NCBI RefSeq assembly: GCF_900099935.1
Contig: NZ_FNEK01000002.1
Coordinates: 124,001-188,000, forward strand
DNA length: 64,000 nucleotides
Reading direction: 5' to 3'
Source: Aliiruegeria lutimaris
GTDB lineage: Bacteria; Pseudomonadota; Alphaproteobacteria; Rhodobacterales; Rhodobacteraceae
Of this stretch, positions 48,838-58,178 are shown piece by piece. The notes under the pieces are model-generated. The model saw only the letters and a list, made by a program, of their open reading frames with translations, was not told where the DNA came from and did no database searches. The position numbers and the translations under genes were made by a program. The number at the start of each line of letters is the position of its first letter. The first letter of the stretch is position 1.

Positions 48838-50283
48838 ATGGCAAGCGACGATCCTTTCTCCGAAGCCGAAGACAGCGAACGCACGGTTATCCGGCCCAAT
48901 CCCGGTGGACGGCGCCCGTCGCCTGCCCAGCCAGCCGCCGCCCCGCAGGCGGCGCCCGCCGGTGCCCCTTCGCAACATTCCGCGCCGCAGCCTGACCAGT
49001 CAGGGGCGCCCGCTGCCAGTTTCGGGGTGCCGAGTTCGTCGACGCCATCGAGTCGCGCGAACGCGGCCGAGGAAGCCGCGCTGCTGCCGCAATCCTTTAC
49101 CGGAATGAACCGGCTGATTGCCTGTGCCGTGCCTCTTTTCGCTCTGGTCAGCCGCATTTCGAACCGGGCCCAGCATGCCGACCCGGACCGGCTACGGCAG
49201 AATGTCGTGGGCGAAGTGCGGGAGTTCGAGAGCCGCGCCCACCAGGCCGGCTGCACCGACCAGGATGTGAAAGTGGCCCGCTACGCGATCTGCGCCACGC
49301 TCGATGACGTCGTTCTGAACACGCCCTGGGGCGAGAACTCCTCGTGGTCGCTGCAGAGCATGGTAGCGACTTTCCACCGCGAGGTTGTCGGCGGCGACCG
49401 TTTCTACGACGTGCTGGCACATATGGAAAAGGACCCGCCCAACAATATCGAGCTGCTCGAATTCCTCTACATGTGCATGTCGCTTGGTTTCGAAGGCCGG
49501 CTGCGCGCCGATGTGGATCCCAACGGGCCCGCGCGGCACCTTGAAGTGCGGGCGGGGCTTGCCCGGCTGATCCGCAACCAGCGCGGCCCGGTCGAGCGCG
49601 AGATCTCGCCGCATTGGAAGGGGCTCGAGGTTCCCAACAATCCCCGCTCGATCTGGCGCCCGGTCTTGATCGCGATGAGCATCGCGGCAGTAATGCTGAT
49701 GCTGGCCTTCCTTGCCTTCACCTGGGCGCTCGGCGGTTCGACGGAGAGCGTGACCGGACAGATCTCGCGGCTGGAATCCAACGTGCCCCCGACGATCGAC
49801 ATCAAGGCGCCGCCGCCGCCGCCGCCGCCTGCACCGGTTATCGCCGTTCCGGAAAAATTCAAGGAATTCCTGGCCGAGGAGATCACGGAAGGGCTCGTCG
49901 AAGTGCTTGGCAATGCCTCTACGGTGACGATCCGCATCAAGGGCGCGGGCATGTTCGCGTCTGGCTCCAATGTGTTGCTGGAGAAGTTCCACAAGCCGGT
50001 CAACCGCCTGGCCGAGGCTCTCAACGAAGAGACCGGAGCGATTATCGTGGTTGGCCATACGGATTCGGTGCCGATCCGCTCATCGCGCTATGCCTCCAAC
50101 ATGGAGCTGTCGCTCGACCGGGCCAAGTCGGTCGAGAAGATGATTGCCGCGATGCTGGACAATCCCAGGCGGCTCTCTTCCGAGGGGCGCGCCGAGAAGG
50201 AACCGATCGCGTCGAATGAAACGAAGGAAGGCCGCGCCGCCAACCGGCGGATTGAGGTCGTGCTGATGAGGAACGAACCCTGA
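48838..50283 (+). CDS. tssL: Type VI membrane protein TssL with C-terminal OmpA domain
   Basis: 481 residues. A Pro/Ala-rich N-terminus, then the cytoplasmic DotU/IcmH domain (about 80-265; LIACAVPLFALVSRI, YAICATLDDVVLNTPWG, YMCMSLGFEGRLR), one membrane helix (VLIAMSIAAVMLMLAFLAFTWALGG), a Pro-rich hinge, and an OmpA/MotB peptidoglycan-binding domain (about 350-481; VVGHTDSVPIRSSRYASNMELS, NRRIEVVL). This extended TssL can anchor the complex to the cell wall itself, which may matter because no tssJ is seen. Overlaps tssM by one base. Confidence 0.94.
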   Translation: MASDDPFSEAEDSERTVIRPNPGGRRPSPAQPAAAPQAAPAGAPSQHSAPQPDQSGAPAASFGVPSSSTPSSRANAAEEAALLPQSFTGMNRLIACAVPLFALVSRISNRAQHADPDRLRQNVVGEVREFESRAHQAGCTDQDVKVARYAICATLDDVVLNTPWGENSSWSLQSMVATFHREVVGGDRFYDVLAHMEKDPPNNIELLEFLYMCMSLGFEGRLRADVDPNGPARHLEVRAGLARLIRNQRGPVEREISPHWKGLEVPNNPRSIWRPVLIAMSIAAVMLMLAFLAFTWALGGSTESVTGQISRLESNVPPTIDIKAPPPPPPPAPVIAVPEKFKEFLAEEITEGLVEVLGNASTVTIRIKGAGMFASGSNVLLEKFHKPVNRLAEALNEETGAIIVVGHTDSVPIRSSRYASNMELSLDRAKSVEKMIAAMLDNPRRLSSEGRAEKEPIASNETKEGRAANRRIEVVLMRNEP

Positions 50284-53200
50284 TGTCCGCCGTTCTGCGT
50301 TTCTTTACTTCTGCCTACTTCGTCATCTTCATCGTGACGCTGATCCTGTCACTCTGCTTCTGGTTCTTCAGCCCGTGGATCGGCGGCGAGACCTGGCAGC
50401 CCTTTGCCGGGTATCTCTGGCGGAGCGTCGTTGTCGGCGTGATGTGGTTCATTGCGCTGCTCTGGATCCTGATCATCGCCATCCGCCGCTCCCGCCGCGA
50501 CAAGAAGATGGCCAAGGAGATCGTCGAGAGCGTGGCCGAGGATGTGGACCCGAACGATGAAATCGTTCAGGCCGAACTGGAAGAGATGAAGTCCAAGCTG
50601 CGCGGGGCGATGACGCAACTGCGCCGCTCGAAAACCGGCCGCCGGCATCTCTACGAGCTGCCCTGGTACGTGATCATCGGGCCGCCGGGGGCAGGCAAGA
50701 CCACTGCCATCGTCAATTCCGGCCTGCGCCTTCCCTTCGCGGGGGAAGATGGCGAGAGCTCGATTGCCGGCGTGGGCGGTACGCGCAACTGCGACTGGTG
50801 GTTCACCGAGGACGCGGTGCTTCTGGACACGGCAGGGCGCTACACCACGCAGGAAGGCAATGCCGATGCCGAGAACGCAGCCTGGCTCGGCTTCCTGAAG
50901 ATGCTGCGCAAGTATCGCGCGCGGCAACCGATCAATGGCGCGATCGTCGCAATTTCGCTCTCGGACCTTTCGCTGCAGGACGAGATGACCCGGCAGGGCC
51001 ATGCCGCCGCGATCCGTCGCCGGCTGACCGAACTGCGCGACGAACTGGGCGTTCGCTTCCCGGTCTATGTGCTCTTTACCAAGGCCGACTTGATCGCGGG
51101 CTTTACCGAGACCTTCGAGCCGATGGGCAAGGAGGAGCGCGAGCAGGTCTGGGGCTTCACGCTGGAGCTGGACAAGAGCAAGGGCCAGCGCTCGCCGATG
51201 GAGAATTTCGATGCTGAGTTCGGTGCGCTTCTGGAGCGGTTGAATGCGCAATCCCTGGAGCGGCTTCAGCATGAGACCGATCCGGCCCGCCGCAGCCTGA
51301 TTGCCGGGTTCGCCGGGCAGGTCGCCTCTATCCGGCAGGTAGCGCATGATTTCCTGTCCGAGGTCTTCGTGGACAGCCGCTACGAACAGCGTCACATCCT
51401 GCGCGGTGTCTATTTCACCTCCGGCACGCAGGAGGGCAACCCGCTCGACCGGTTGATGCTGGCCATGGCGCAGACCTTCGGCATTGGCCGTCAGGCGATT
51501 GGCTCGGGCCGTGGGAAGGGACGTTCCTATTTCCTGACCCGGCTTTTCGAGGGCGTGGTGTTCCCGGAGGCAGGGCTGGTCTATATCGACGACAAGGTGG
51601 CACGCCGTTATCGCTGGTCGCGCCGCATCGCCATTGCCGCCGCCGTGCTGATCGTACTTGGCGTCGGGGGGCTCTGGGCACGCTCCTACCTGGGCAATCG
51701 TGACCTGCTGGCCGAGGCGTCAACGCGGGTTGATGCCTATCAGGAGGCCGCGGCACAGATCCCGGGCAGCCCGATCGGCGATACCGATTTCCCGATCGTC
51801 GTTCCGGCGCTGAATATCCTGCGCGACATGCCGACCAACCCGCGCACGCAGGATGTCGATCCCGAGACGCGGCTTGGTTTCGGTCTCTACCAGGGCGAGC
51901 TGGTGGGCAACTCGGTGGCCCAGACCTATCGCTCCGCACTCAACCAACACCTGTTGCCACGGGTGCTCCTGCGGCTCGACGAGCAGATGCAATCCTCGAT
52001 GAGCGATCCGGACCGGCTCTACGAGGCGCTGAAGGTCTACCTGATGCTGGGCCAGCAGGGGCCGATGAACAAGGAGCTGGTGCTGGACTGGATGCGGCAG
52101 GACTGGGAACAGTTCTATTCCGGCGCGGTCAACGAGGAATTGCGGGCGGATCTGGAGGGGCATCTCGAAGCCTTGCTCGATCAGCCGATGTTGGAGGTGA
52201 ACCTGAACGGTCACCTGGTCGAACAGGCGCGGGCGGAGATTTCCGCCATGCCGCAATCGGACCGGATCTATACAGGCATTCTAAACAACGCCGAGGTGCG
52301 CGCGCTGCCGCAATGGCGCCCGACAGATGGCAATTCGCAGATCGGGCGCGCCATGCGGCGGACCTCGGGGGCGTCGCTGGGCGACGGGATCGAGGGCATC
52401 TATACCCGCTGCGCCTTCCACGATGTCTTTGTGCCGCAGGCCCTGCAGGTCAATGAGCAGCTGGCCAACGAGGCTTGGGTGTTGGGCGAGGTCTCCGAGG
52501 ACCGGACGGAGGACTTCAAGACGGCAACCACGGTCGGCGTCTTCCAGCTCTATTTCACGGATATGGTGGGGCGCTACGAAGCGATCCTCGCCGATCTCAA
52601 TATCGTTCCCTTCGACTCGCCTGAACGCGCGGCGGAAGTGACCAACGTGCTGTCGACACCGGCTTCGCCGATCCTGAACGTTCTGGAGCAGGTGGCCAAC
52701 CAGACAAGGTTGACGGAACCCTGCGACGCGGTAGACGAAGCAGCCGAGGCAGCTGGCGGCGTCGTGGGCAAGGGCGTGGAACGGGTCTTGCGCGCGAGGC
52801 TGAGCTTCCCGCAACGTGTCCTGAAGGATGCGGTGCAAGCCAGCCTTGCGGCGAGTTCGGGCGACGAGACGCTGCCGCTGGGCTCCGAGGTCGAACGCCG
52901 TTTTACCTGGCTGCACAACATGACCGACCGGCCCGACGGGCAGCCGAGCGAATTGGACGCGTATATTTCCCAGCTCAAGGAAGTTTACCTCGAATTCAAC
53001 AAGCTGACCTTCAGCGGCGGCACGGGAGACCTGCTCTCCAACCCTGTCATCACCGGTTTCCAGCAGATGGCGAACCTCAAGCCCGACCCGCTCAAGCGCT
53101 GGTCGACCCAGATCACTTCCGGCACGACCGGGCTGGGCCGGCAGGGGCTGCGTGCGAAGCTGAATTCGCAATGGCAGGCCGAGGTTCTGCCACTTTGCGA

Positions 53201-53846
53201 GAAGGCGTTGAGCAACCGCTATCCCTTCGACCGGCGCGCGCAGGCCGACGTCGCCTTGCAGGATTTCACCCGGCTCTTCTCGCCAGGGGGGCTGATCGAC
53301 GGATTTTTCTCGGAGAACCTTGCCGAGTTCGTGGACATGCACGCGAACCCATGGACCTTCCGGGGCGGTACGGGCGAGGAGCTGGGGATTGCTCCGGCGG
53401 TGCTGGTGCAGTTCCAGCGCGCTACGCAGATCCGCGAAACCTTCTTTGCCACCGGCCAACTCGGATTCACGGTGCAACTCACACCGCAGGCCATCGATGC
53501 GAAGGCCACGCAAATGTTGCTGGAGTTGCACGGGGTCAAGGTGCGTCAGCAGCGTGGCAGTCGGGCCTCGCCAGAGAATGTCGAGTGGCCGGGGTCTGTC
53601 GGGCTTGCCCGCCTGACCGTCGCGCCGCAGCTTCCAAATGGAGAGAGCACGATTTCGCGCGATGGCCCCTGGGCGATGTTCCGCCTGATCGATACCGGGC
53701 AGGTGCGCAGCACGACCGAGGATCGTCGACGGCTGTATTTCAGCGTGGGCGGCCGCCGGGTTGTGCTGCTGATGCAGCTCGGTTCGGTCAACAACCCGTT
53801 CGGCATGGCAGCGCTGAGCGAATTCAAGTGCCCGACGAACTTCTGA
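50283..53846 (+). CDS. tssM: Type VI membrane protein TssM (IcmF)
   Basis: 1187 residues. Two N-terminal helices (YFVIFIVTLILSLCFWFF, WFIALLWILIIAIRR), a cytoplasmic GTPase-like domain with an intact Walker A GPPGAGKTT (about residues 133-141) and DTAGRY, a third helix near 445-465 (AIAAAVLIVLGVGGLWA), and a large periplasmic domain ending in the beta-sandwich with FRLIDTGQ and FSVGGRRVVLLMQLGSVNNPF. It forms the trans-envelope channel with TssL. The intact P-loop suggests nucleotide use. Confidence 0.95.
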   Translation: MSAVLRFFTSAYFVIFIVTLILSLCFWFFSPWIGGETWQPFAGYLWRSVVVGVMWFIALLWILIIAIRRSRRDKKMAKEIVESVAEDVDPNDEIVQAELEEMKSKLRGAMTQLRRSKTGRRHLYELPWYVIIGPPGAGKTTAIVNSGLRLPFAGEDGESSIAGVGGTRNCDWWFTEDAVLLDTAGRYTTQEGNADAENAAWLGFLKMLRKYRARQPINGAIVAISLSDLSLQDEMTRQGHAAAIRRRLTELRDELGVRFPVYVLFTKADLIAGFTETFEPMGKEEREQVWGFTLELDKSKGQRSPMENFDAEFGALLERLNAQSLERLQHETDPARRSLIAGFAGQVASIRQVAHDFLSEVFVDSRYEQRHILRGVYFTSGTQEGNPLDRLMLAMAQTFGIGRQAIGSGRGKGRSYFLTRLFEGVVFPEAGLVYIDDKVARRYRWSRRIAIAAAVLIVLGVGGLWARSYLGNRDLLAEASTRVDAYQEAAAQIPGSPIGDTDFPIVVPALNILRDMPTNPRTQDVDPETRLGFGLYQGELVGNSVAQTYRSALNQHLLPRVLLRLDEQMQSSMSDPDRLYEALKVYLMLGQQGPMNKELVLDWMRQDWEQFYSGAVNEELRADLEGHLEALLDQPMLEVNLNGHLVEQARAEISAMPQSDRIYTGILNNAEVRALPQWRPTDGNSQIGRAMRRTSGASLGDGIEGIYTRCAFHDVFVPQALQVNEQLANEAWVLGEVSEDRTEDFKTATTVGVFQLYFTDMVGRYEAILADLNIVPFDSPERAAEVTNVLSTPASPILNVLEQVANQTRLTEPCDAVDEAAEAAGGVVGKGVERVLRARLSFPQRVLKDAVQASLAASSGDETLPLGSEVERRFTWLHNMTDRPDGQPSELDAYISQLKEVYLEFNKLTFSGGTGDLLSNPVITGFQQMANLKPDPLKRWSTQITSGTTGLGRQGLRAKLNSQWQAEVLPLCEKALSNRYPFDRRAQADVALQDFTRLFSPGGLIDGFFSENLAEFVDMHANPWTFRGGTGEELGIAPAVLVQFQRATQIRETFFATGQLGFTVQLTPQAIDAKATQMLLELHGVKVRQQRGSRASPENVEWPGSVGLARLTVAPQLPNGESTISRDGPWAMFRLIDTGQVRSTTEDRRRLYFSVGGRRVVLLMQLGSVNNPFGMAALSEFKCPTNF

Positions 53847-54484
53847 TGACCGGGATCGATCTCCTCGGCCCGGTCGGCGCATTTGGCAAGATGCCCTCAC
53901 AGGGCGATTTCTTCTGGATCGACCTGCCAAGAGGCTTTGCCGCGGTTTGGGACAAATGGCTGAGCAACAGCCTGAAGCGGGCGCGCGGATATCTCGGGGA
54001 GCGCTGGCAGGAATGCTATTACACCGCGCCGATCTGGCGTTTCTCGCTGGCTCCGGGGGTAGTTGCGAACCAGGCATTGCTGGGAGTGCTGATGCCCTCG
54101 GTGGACCGGGTGGGCCGCGCCTTCCCGTTGACATTGACGGTCCCGGTCGGGGCTTCGGCCGCAAGCCCGATGGGGCATATGTCCTGTGGCGGCATTTTCG
54201 ATGCGCTTGAGACGCTGGCTCTTGACGCGCTCGATTTCTCGATGACCCAGGAAGCCTTGCGCCGTCGGCTTGCCACGCTGAAAGGCAGCTTCGTGCTGAT
54301 GCCGGAAGGCGATGCCGCTTCCATTCCCGAGACATTTACGCGGGAGAGTGTCCGCGGCTATTGGAGTGCGCTCATTGGCGAACGAACCGAGTTCCTGGGA
54401 ACCCCCATGTTGCCGGCGGGGCGGGAACTGGCTGCGATGTTCGACCCGAGCGATGTGTATTGGTCATCGGAGACAACGGTATGA
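53846..54484 (+). CDS. tagF: Type VI accessory protein TagF
   Basis: 212 residues. GPVGAFGKMPSQGDFFWIDLPRGFAAVWDKWL is split across the conserved TagF start (VGAFGKMPSQGDFF; FAAVWDKWLSNSL), followed by WRFSLAPGVVANQALLGVLMPSVDRVGRAFPLTL in pieces. TagF represses assembly post-translationally, often by binding TagH. Its start overlaps the tssM stop by one base (TGATG) and its stop overlaps pppA by four. Confidence 0.92.
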   Translation: MTGIDLLGPVGAFGKMPSQGDFFWIDLPRGFAAVWDKWLSNSLKRARGYLGERWQECYYTAPIWRFSLAPGVVANQALLGVLMPSVDRVGRAFPLTLTVPVGASAASPMGHMSCGGIFDALETLALDALDFSMTQEALRRRLATLKGSFVLMPEGDAASIPETFTRESVRGYWSALIGERTEFLGTPMLPAGRELAAMFDPSDVYWSSETTV

Positions 54485-55191
54485 GACAGGTTCGTCATAG
54501 CGCAATTTCGCATGTGGGCCGGGTCCGTGAGATCAACGAGGACTGCCTGCTCTCGCTGCCCGAAAGGCAGGTCTGGGCGGTGTCCGATGGCATGGGAGGC
54601 CATGCCGCCGGCGATTTTGCCAGCCAGACCGTGGTCGAAACCATCGTGACCGCCCCGGAAACCGGCGATCCGGGCGAGCGGATGCGGGCGATCCGGGCCG
54701 CGCTGCACGAGGCCCATGCCAGGATCAAGGATTACGCGATTTCGAGCGGGCTCGGAACGGTTGGCGCGACGGTTGTGGTCCTGTTGCTGTCAGAGGCGCA
54801 TTTTATGGCGTTCTGGGTGGGCGACAGCCGCCTGTACCGTCTGCGCAACGCTCATATCGAGTTGCTTACGCATGACCATTCCCTTGTTGGGGCGCTTGTC
54901 GAGGCGGGCGAGCTGACCTGGGACGAGGCCGATCATCACCCGCAAGCCAATGCGATCACGCGGGCGGTCGGGGTGGGCGACGAACTCGAAATCGAGAAAC
55001 GCCGCGGCGAGTTGCAGCCGGGCGACCGGTTTCTGCTCTGCACCGACGGGTTGAACAAGTATATCGGTTTCGACGAGCTTCAGGCGGAACTGGTCGCGTC
55101 TCCGATCGAGACGGTGAGCCAGCGACTGGTCCAGATCGCGCTGGATCGTGGTGGCGCGGACAATGTGTCGGTTATCGTCGTGGACGTTTGA
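54481..55191 (+). CDS. pppA: PP2C-family phosphatase PppA of the type VI switch
   Basis: 236 residues with the PP2C motifs in order: VREINEDC, WAVSDGMGGHAAGD (metal-binding Asp), GTVGATVVVLLL, FWVGDSRLYRLR, FLLCTDGLNKYI and GGADNVSVIVVDV. PppA removes the phosphate that PpkA puts on TagH and so turns the system off. It ends the rightward operon; the kinase gene converges on it with only 14 bases between them. Confidence 0.92.
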   Translation: MRQVRHSAISHVGRVREINEDCLLSLPERQVWAVSDGMGGHAAGDFASQTVVETIVTAPETGDPGERMRAIRAALHEAHARIKDYAISSGLGTVGATVVVLLLSEAHFMAFWVGDSRLYRLRNAHIELLTHDHSLVGALVEAGELTWDEADHHPQANAITRAVGVGDELEIEKRRGELQPGDRFLLCTDGLNKYIGFDELQAELVASPIETVSQRLVQIALDRGGADNVSVIVVDV

Positions 55192-55205
55192 GCCGTGTGA
55201 GCCCG

Positions 55206-57395
55206 TCAGCCGGGCACTGACAGGGTCAGCAACCGGCTGTCGAGCGCATCTATCGTGACTTCACCGTTCGAATTTACCTGTTTCAAGGCTTCTGCATAGC
55301 CTTCCGCGCTTTCGGATATCGGGCGGAAAGTGTCGAATATGGGGGTGGCGGTGTGCAGAACGAGCACCTTGCTCTTCCCCAGCAGGCTGTCATCCACGAG
55401 GAAGGCGATCTTGTCCGGCGCGGCTTCCGAGCGCGGATAGGCAACCCGGATCGGAACCGTCCCGCTTTTCCCGTTCCGCAGCTTGGCAACGCTGTTTTCC
55501 GGCCGGGCCACGTTTGGCAACAGGTGAAAGACGCTTCCCGTCACGTCTATGATGGAGACGTAGAGATACCCGTCCTGCAGGTTGGCGGGCAGCACGACGT
55601 CGATCACCGGGTTCTCTCCGACAAAGAACTCGCCGGAGGGGTTGGGGTGTCCGGTCGCGCCGAATTCCAGCGCAACTTCGATCCCCCGTGAGGGCAGGTT
55701 GGGCAGCTGTCCCTCGATCACGCAGAGCGCGGGGTTGAGCAATTCGGTCGTGATCGAAATATCGCGCCCCTCGGCAACGGCGTTGAGCGAGTCGAAAAGG
55801 TCCTGGCGGGACTCGGGGCTGGATAATGTGCCGCCGACTTCGATCGTGTCGTCAATTTCGTAGCTTTCGCCCGGAGCAGAGATCAGCTGGAGCGCGCCGC
55901 AATCGGCCGCGGTGTCGATGATCGCCCGTACCTCGGCGACCGGGAGAATGGGCGGGACGAAGTCGATACGGCCCGAAACCTGCATCCCGTCCGGCAAGGA
56001 GGCCGTGCGTAGGAACTGTTGCACGTTCTCATTCACCCCGGCATCCGTCGTGTGTCCGGAAATGGTGATGTTGTTGCCCTCGACCCGCAGTTTGTAACTG
56101 TTCAGAACATCCGCGGCGCTGAGGACCTCGGCGACCGCCGAAGGCCAGCCCTCGGAGATATCGCCCCGGGCAAGGCTCAGGTTCTGCGAGCCATTCTGCC
56201 GGGCCGCGCGCTCCGTCAGGCTGTCGAGCATTTCCTGCGTGGGGACATTCCCGTTCAGCACCGGCCCGCCGATCTCGCCGCGTTCGGCGGTCAGAACGTA
56301 GGGGTCTGCGAAGGGCAGGCGCGAGGCGATCTGGGTCGAATAAAAGAACCAGCCCCCGGCGCCGAGTGCGCCCACCAGCAGAACCACCAGCAGGCGGGGT
56401 AGCAGGGAACGCTTCTTCTTCGGTTCCGGCTTTGCCTTCGCCGGTTTGTTCACCTTTGGCGGCACGGATTTCTCGCTCGAGACCGGTTCGGGTTCGGTGC
56501 CGGGCAATCCCAGCAGCCCCGGGGGCAGGGAGCCCGCCCCTGTTGCCGTGCTCGTGGCAAGGGTTTTCCCGGTTATGCGGTCGATCTCGTCGAGGATTTC
56601 CTGGCAGGACTGGAAGCGATCCGCCGGGGCGGGGGCCAACATCCGGGCCAGGAGGCCGGCAAAAGGCTGCGGCACGTCCTGAAGGTCGACTTCCTGCTTC
56701 TTGACTTCCAGCATCTCGATCAGGCTGCCGCCGAGACGCGGGGATTTCCCCCGATAAGTCGCCAGCAGGGTCATTCCCAGAGCGTAGATATCGGTGCGCG
56801 CATCGGCCATGCCGCCGAACTGCTCGGGCGCGGCATAGCTGAACTTGCCGGCGAACTCGGTACCGACGATCGTCTTCGCCCCCGGGTTCGCATCCTTGGC
56901 GATGCCGAAATCGATGATAACCGCCTTCGCGGGATCGCCGTTCTTGAGGATGATATTGTCGGGCGACAGGTCGCGGTGGACGATCCGGCGGTCATGGGCC
57001 GCCTGAAGGCCTTCGGCCACGCGCCGGCCGACGATCAACAGATCCTCGGCCGACATGCCGCCGGCCTTCATCTTGTCTTCGAGCGACGGGCCCTCGACAT
57101 AGTCCATCACAAGATAGACATGCCCGTCCGCCGTCCGGTGGTTCTCCGAATAGCCGACAACCGCGTGATGGCGGATATCCCGCATCTCCTCCTCGCGCTT
57201 CATCAGCACGAGGAAGTCTTCCTTGTCCGCCAATTCCGCTTTCAGGACCTTGAGGGCCACAAGCCGGCCGGAAATCTCGTTCCGGGCCCGGAATACCTCC
57301 GATGTGCCGCCACTTCCGAGGCAGGCTTCAATACGGAACGTGTTATTCAGCACATCGCCGATGCGAAACTCGGTATCACCCGTCCGGCTGTTCAT
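55206..57395 (-). CDS. ppkA: Ser/Thr kinase PpkA with periplasmic DUF4384-like region
   Basis: 729 residues. Cytoplasmic kinase domain (about 20-275) with Gly-loop GSGGTSEVF, catalytic Lys49 (ALKVL), HRDLSPDN (His140-Asn147), DFG (162-164) and AAPEQ. A basic linker leads to one membrane helix (LLVVLLVGALGAGGWFF, about 335-352). The periplasmic part has a BON/OmpA-like segment (VEGNNITISGHTTDAGVNENV) and a DUF4384-like domain (VIDVVLPANLQDGYLYVSII, FHLLPN). PpkA phosphorylates TagH on Thr to switch the system on; the exterior presumably senses envelope signals. It is on the opposite strand to the main operon. Confidence 0.9.
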   Translation of the reverse strand: MNSRTGDTEFRIGDVLNNTFRIEACLGSGGTSEVFRARNEISGRLVALKVLKAELADKEDFLVLMKREEEMRDIRHHAVVGYSENHRTADGHVYLVMDYVEGPSLEDKMKAGGMSAEDLLIVGRRVAEGLQAAHDRRIVHRDLSPDNIILKNGDPAKAVIIDFGIAKDANPGAKTIVGTEFAGKFSYAAPEQFGGMADARTDIYALGMTLLATYRGKSPRLGGSLIEMLEVKKQEVDLQDVPQPFAGLLARMLAPAPADRFQSCQEILDEIDRITGKTLATSTATGAGSLPPGLLGLPGTEPEPVSSEKSVPPKVNKPAKAKPEPKKKRSLLPRLLVVLLVGALGAGGWFFYSTQIASRLPFADPYVLTAERGEIGGPVLNGNVPTQEMLDSLTERAARQNGSQNLSLARGDISEGWPSAVAEVLSAADVLNSYKLRVEGNNITISGHTTDAGVNENVQQFLRTASLPDGMQVSGRIDFVPPILPVAEVRAIIDTAADCGALQLISAPGESYEIDDTIEVGGTLSSPESRQDLFDSLNAVAEGRDISITTELLNPALCVIEGQLPNLPSRGIEVALEFGATGHPNPSGEFFVGENPVIDVVLPANLQDGYLYVSIIDVTGSVFHLLPNVARPENSVAKLRNGKSGTVPIRVAYPRSEAAPDKIAFLVDDSLLGKSKVLVLHTATPIFDTFRPISESAEGYAEALKQVNSNGEVTIDALDSRLLTLSVPG

Positions 57396-57444
57396 AGTCG
57401 TGTCGCTACCATGCGCTTATTCCTTCCGGACGGCGCTCCGTTGG

Positions 57445-58014
57445 TCAACTGATAAGCTGGAATTCGACCCGGCGATTCTCGTCGGCGGTCGTGTCGCTGT
57501 TATTGACCGGGTGGCTTTCACCCGCGCCGATGGCCAGCAGGCGATCCTCCTCGATGCCGCAGGTATTGACCATGTAGCGCTTCACCTCGACGGCGCGCAG
57601 CAGCGACAGGTTCTCGTTATAGGCCTCGCTGCCCTTGGAATCTGTATGACCGACGATCCGGAACACCTGTCCGGACATGTTGGTCATCGCTTCGCACAGG
57701 GTGGTGAGCTTCGGCATCTGGTCCTCGCGCAACAGCGCGGAGTCGAAATCGAAGGAGATGCGCACGTTGATCTCCGTGCCTTCGTCCACTGGCGTATAAA
57801 CGGATGCCTTGGCAACCTGCGCCTGGGACGTGGCGGGGGCGGTATCGGTGCCCGGTGCGGGGGCAATCACCAGCCCGCGTGTTTTTTGCTGCTCGAAAAT
57901 TTCCTGAAGCTCCTCCGCGGTCTGTTCCGAAGCGTCGGTACTCTGAGCAATCGCCGGAACTGCCAGGCTGGAAATTGCGAGGCACAGGGCAGCCAGTACG
58001 GTCTTGTGGGTCAT
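57445..58014 (-). CDS. OmpA-family exported protein
   Basis: 189 residues. Signal peptide (TVLAALCLAISSLAVPAIAQ), a short linker rich in Glu/Gln (TAEELQEIFEQQKTRGLVI, which resembles the LOT/DUF-like linkers in type VI OmpA proteins), then an OmpA peptidoglycan-binding domain (ISFDFDSALLREDQMPKL, FRIVGHTDSKGSEAYNENLSLLRA, NRRVEFQLI). No lipobox Cys. It probably binds peptidoglycan in the periplasm. Start at MTHKTVLA has GGGAGAG upstream; an ATG six codons earlier is in frame. It is upstream of ppkA in the same direction, 49 bases away, so likely cotranscribed. Confidence 0.87.
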   Translation of the reverse strand: MTHKTVLAALCLAISSLAVPAIAQSTDASEQTAEELQEIFEQQKTRGLVIAPAPGTDTAPATSQAQVAKASVYTPVDEGTEINVRISFDFDSALLREDQMPKLTTLCEAMTNMSGQVFRIVGHTDSKGSEAYNENLSLLRAVEVKRYMVNTCGIEEDRLLAIGAGESHPVNNSDTTADENRRVEFQLIS

Positions 58015-58178
58015 GGGACTCTCCCAATGCATGCTAAAAACTGAAAGCAGGTTATACCACCACCCTATTTGCAGCAACGTCCTTGAGCGCCTTGTGAAAA
58101 TTCTCCGTGCTTGCATGCAGCGGGCGCGCCGCGTTTAGTATGAAAGGAACGGATTTGATGAAGTAACAGGATGAAGAA

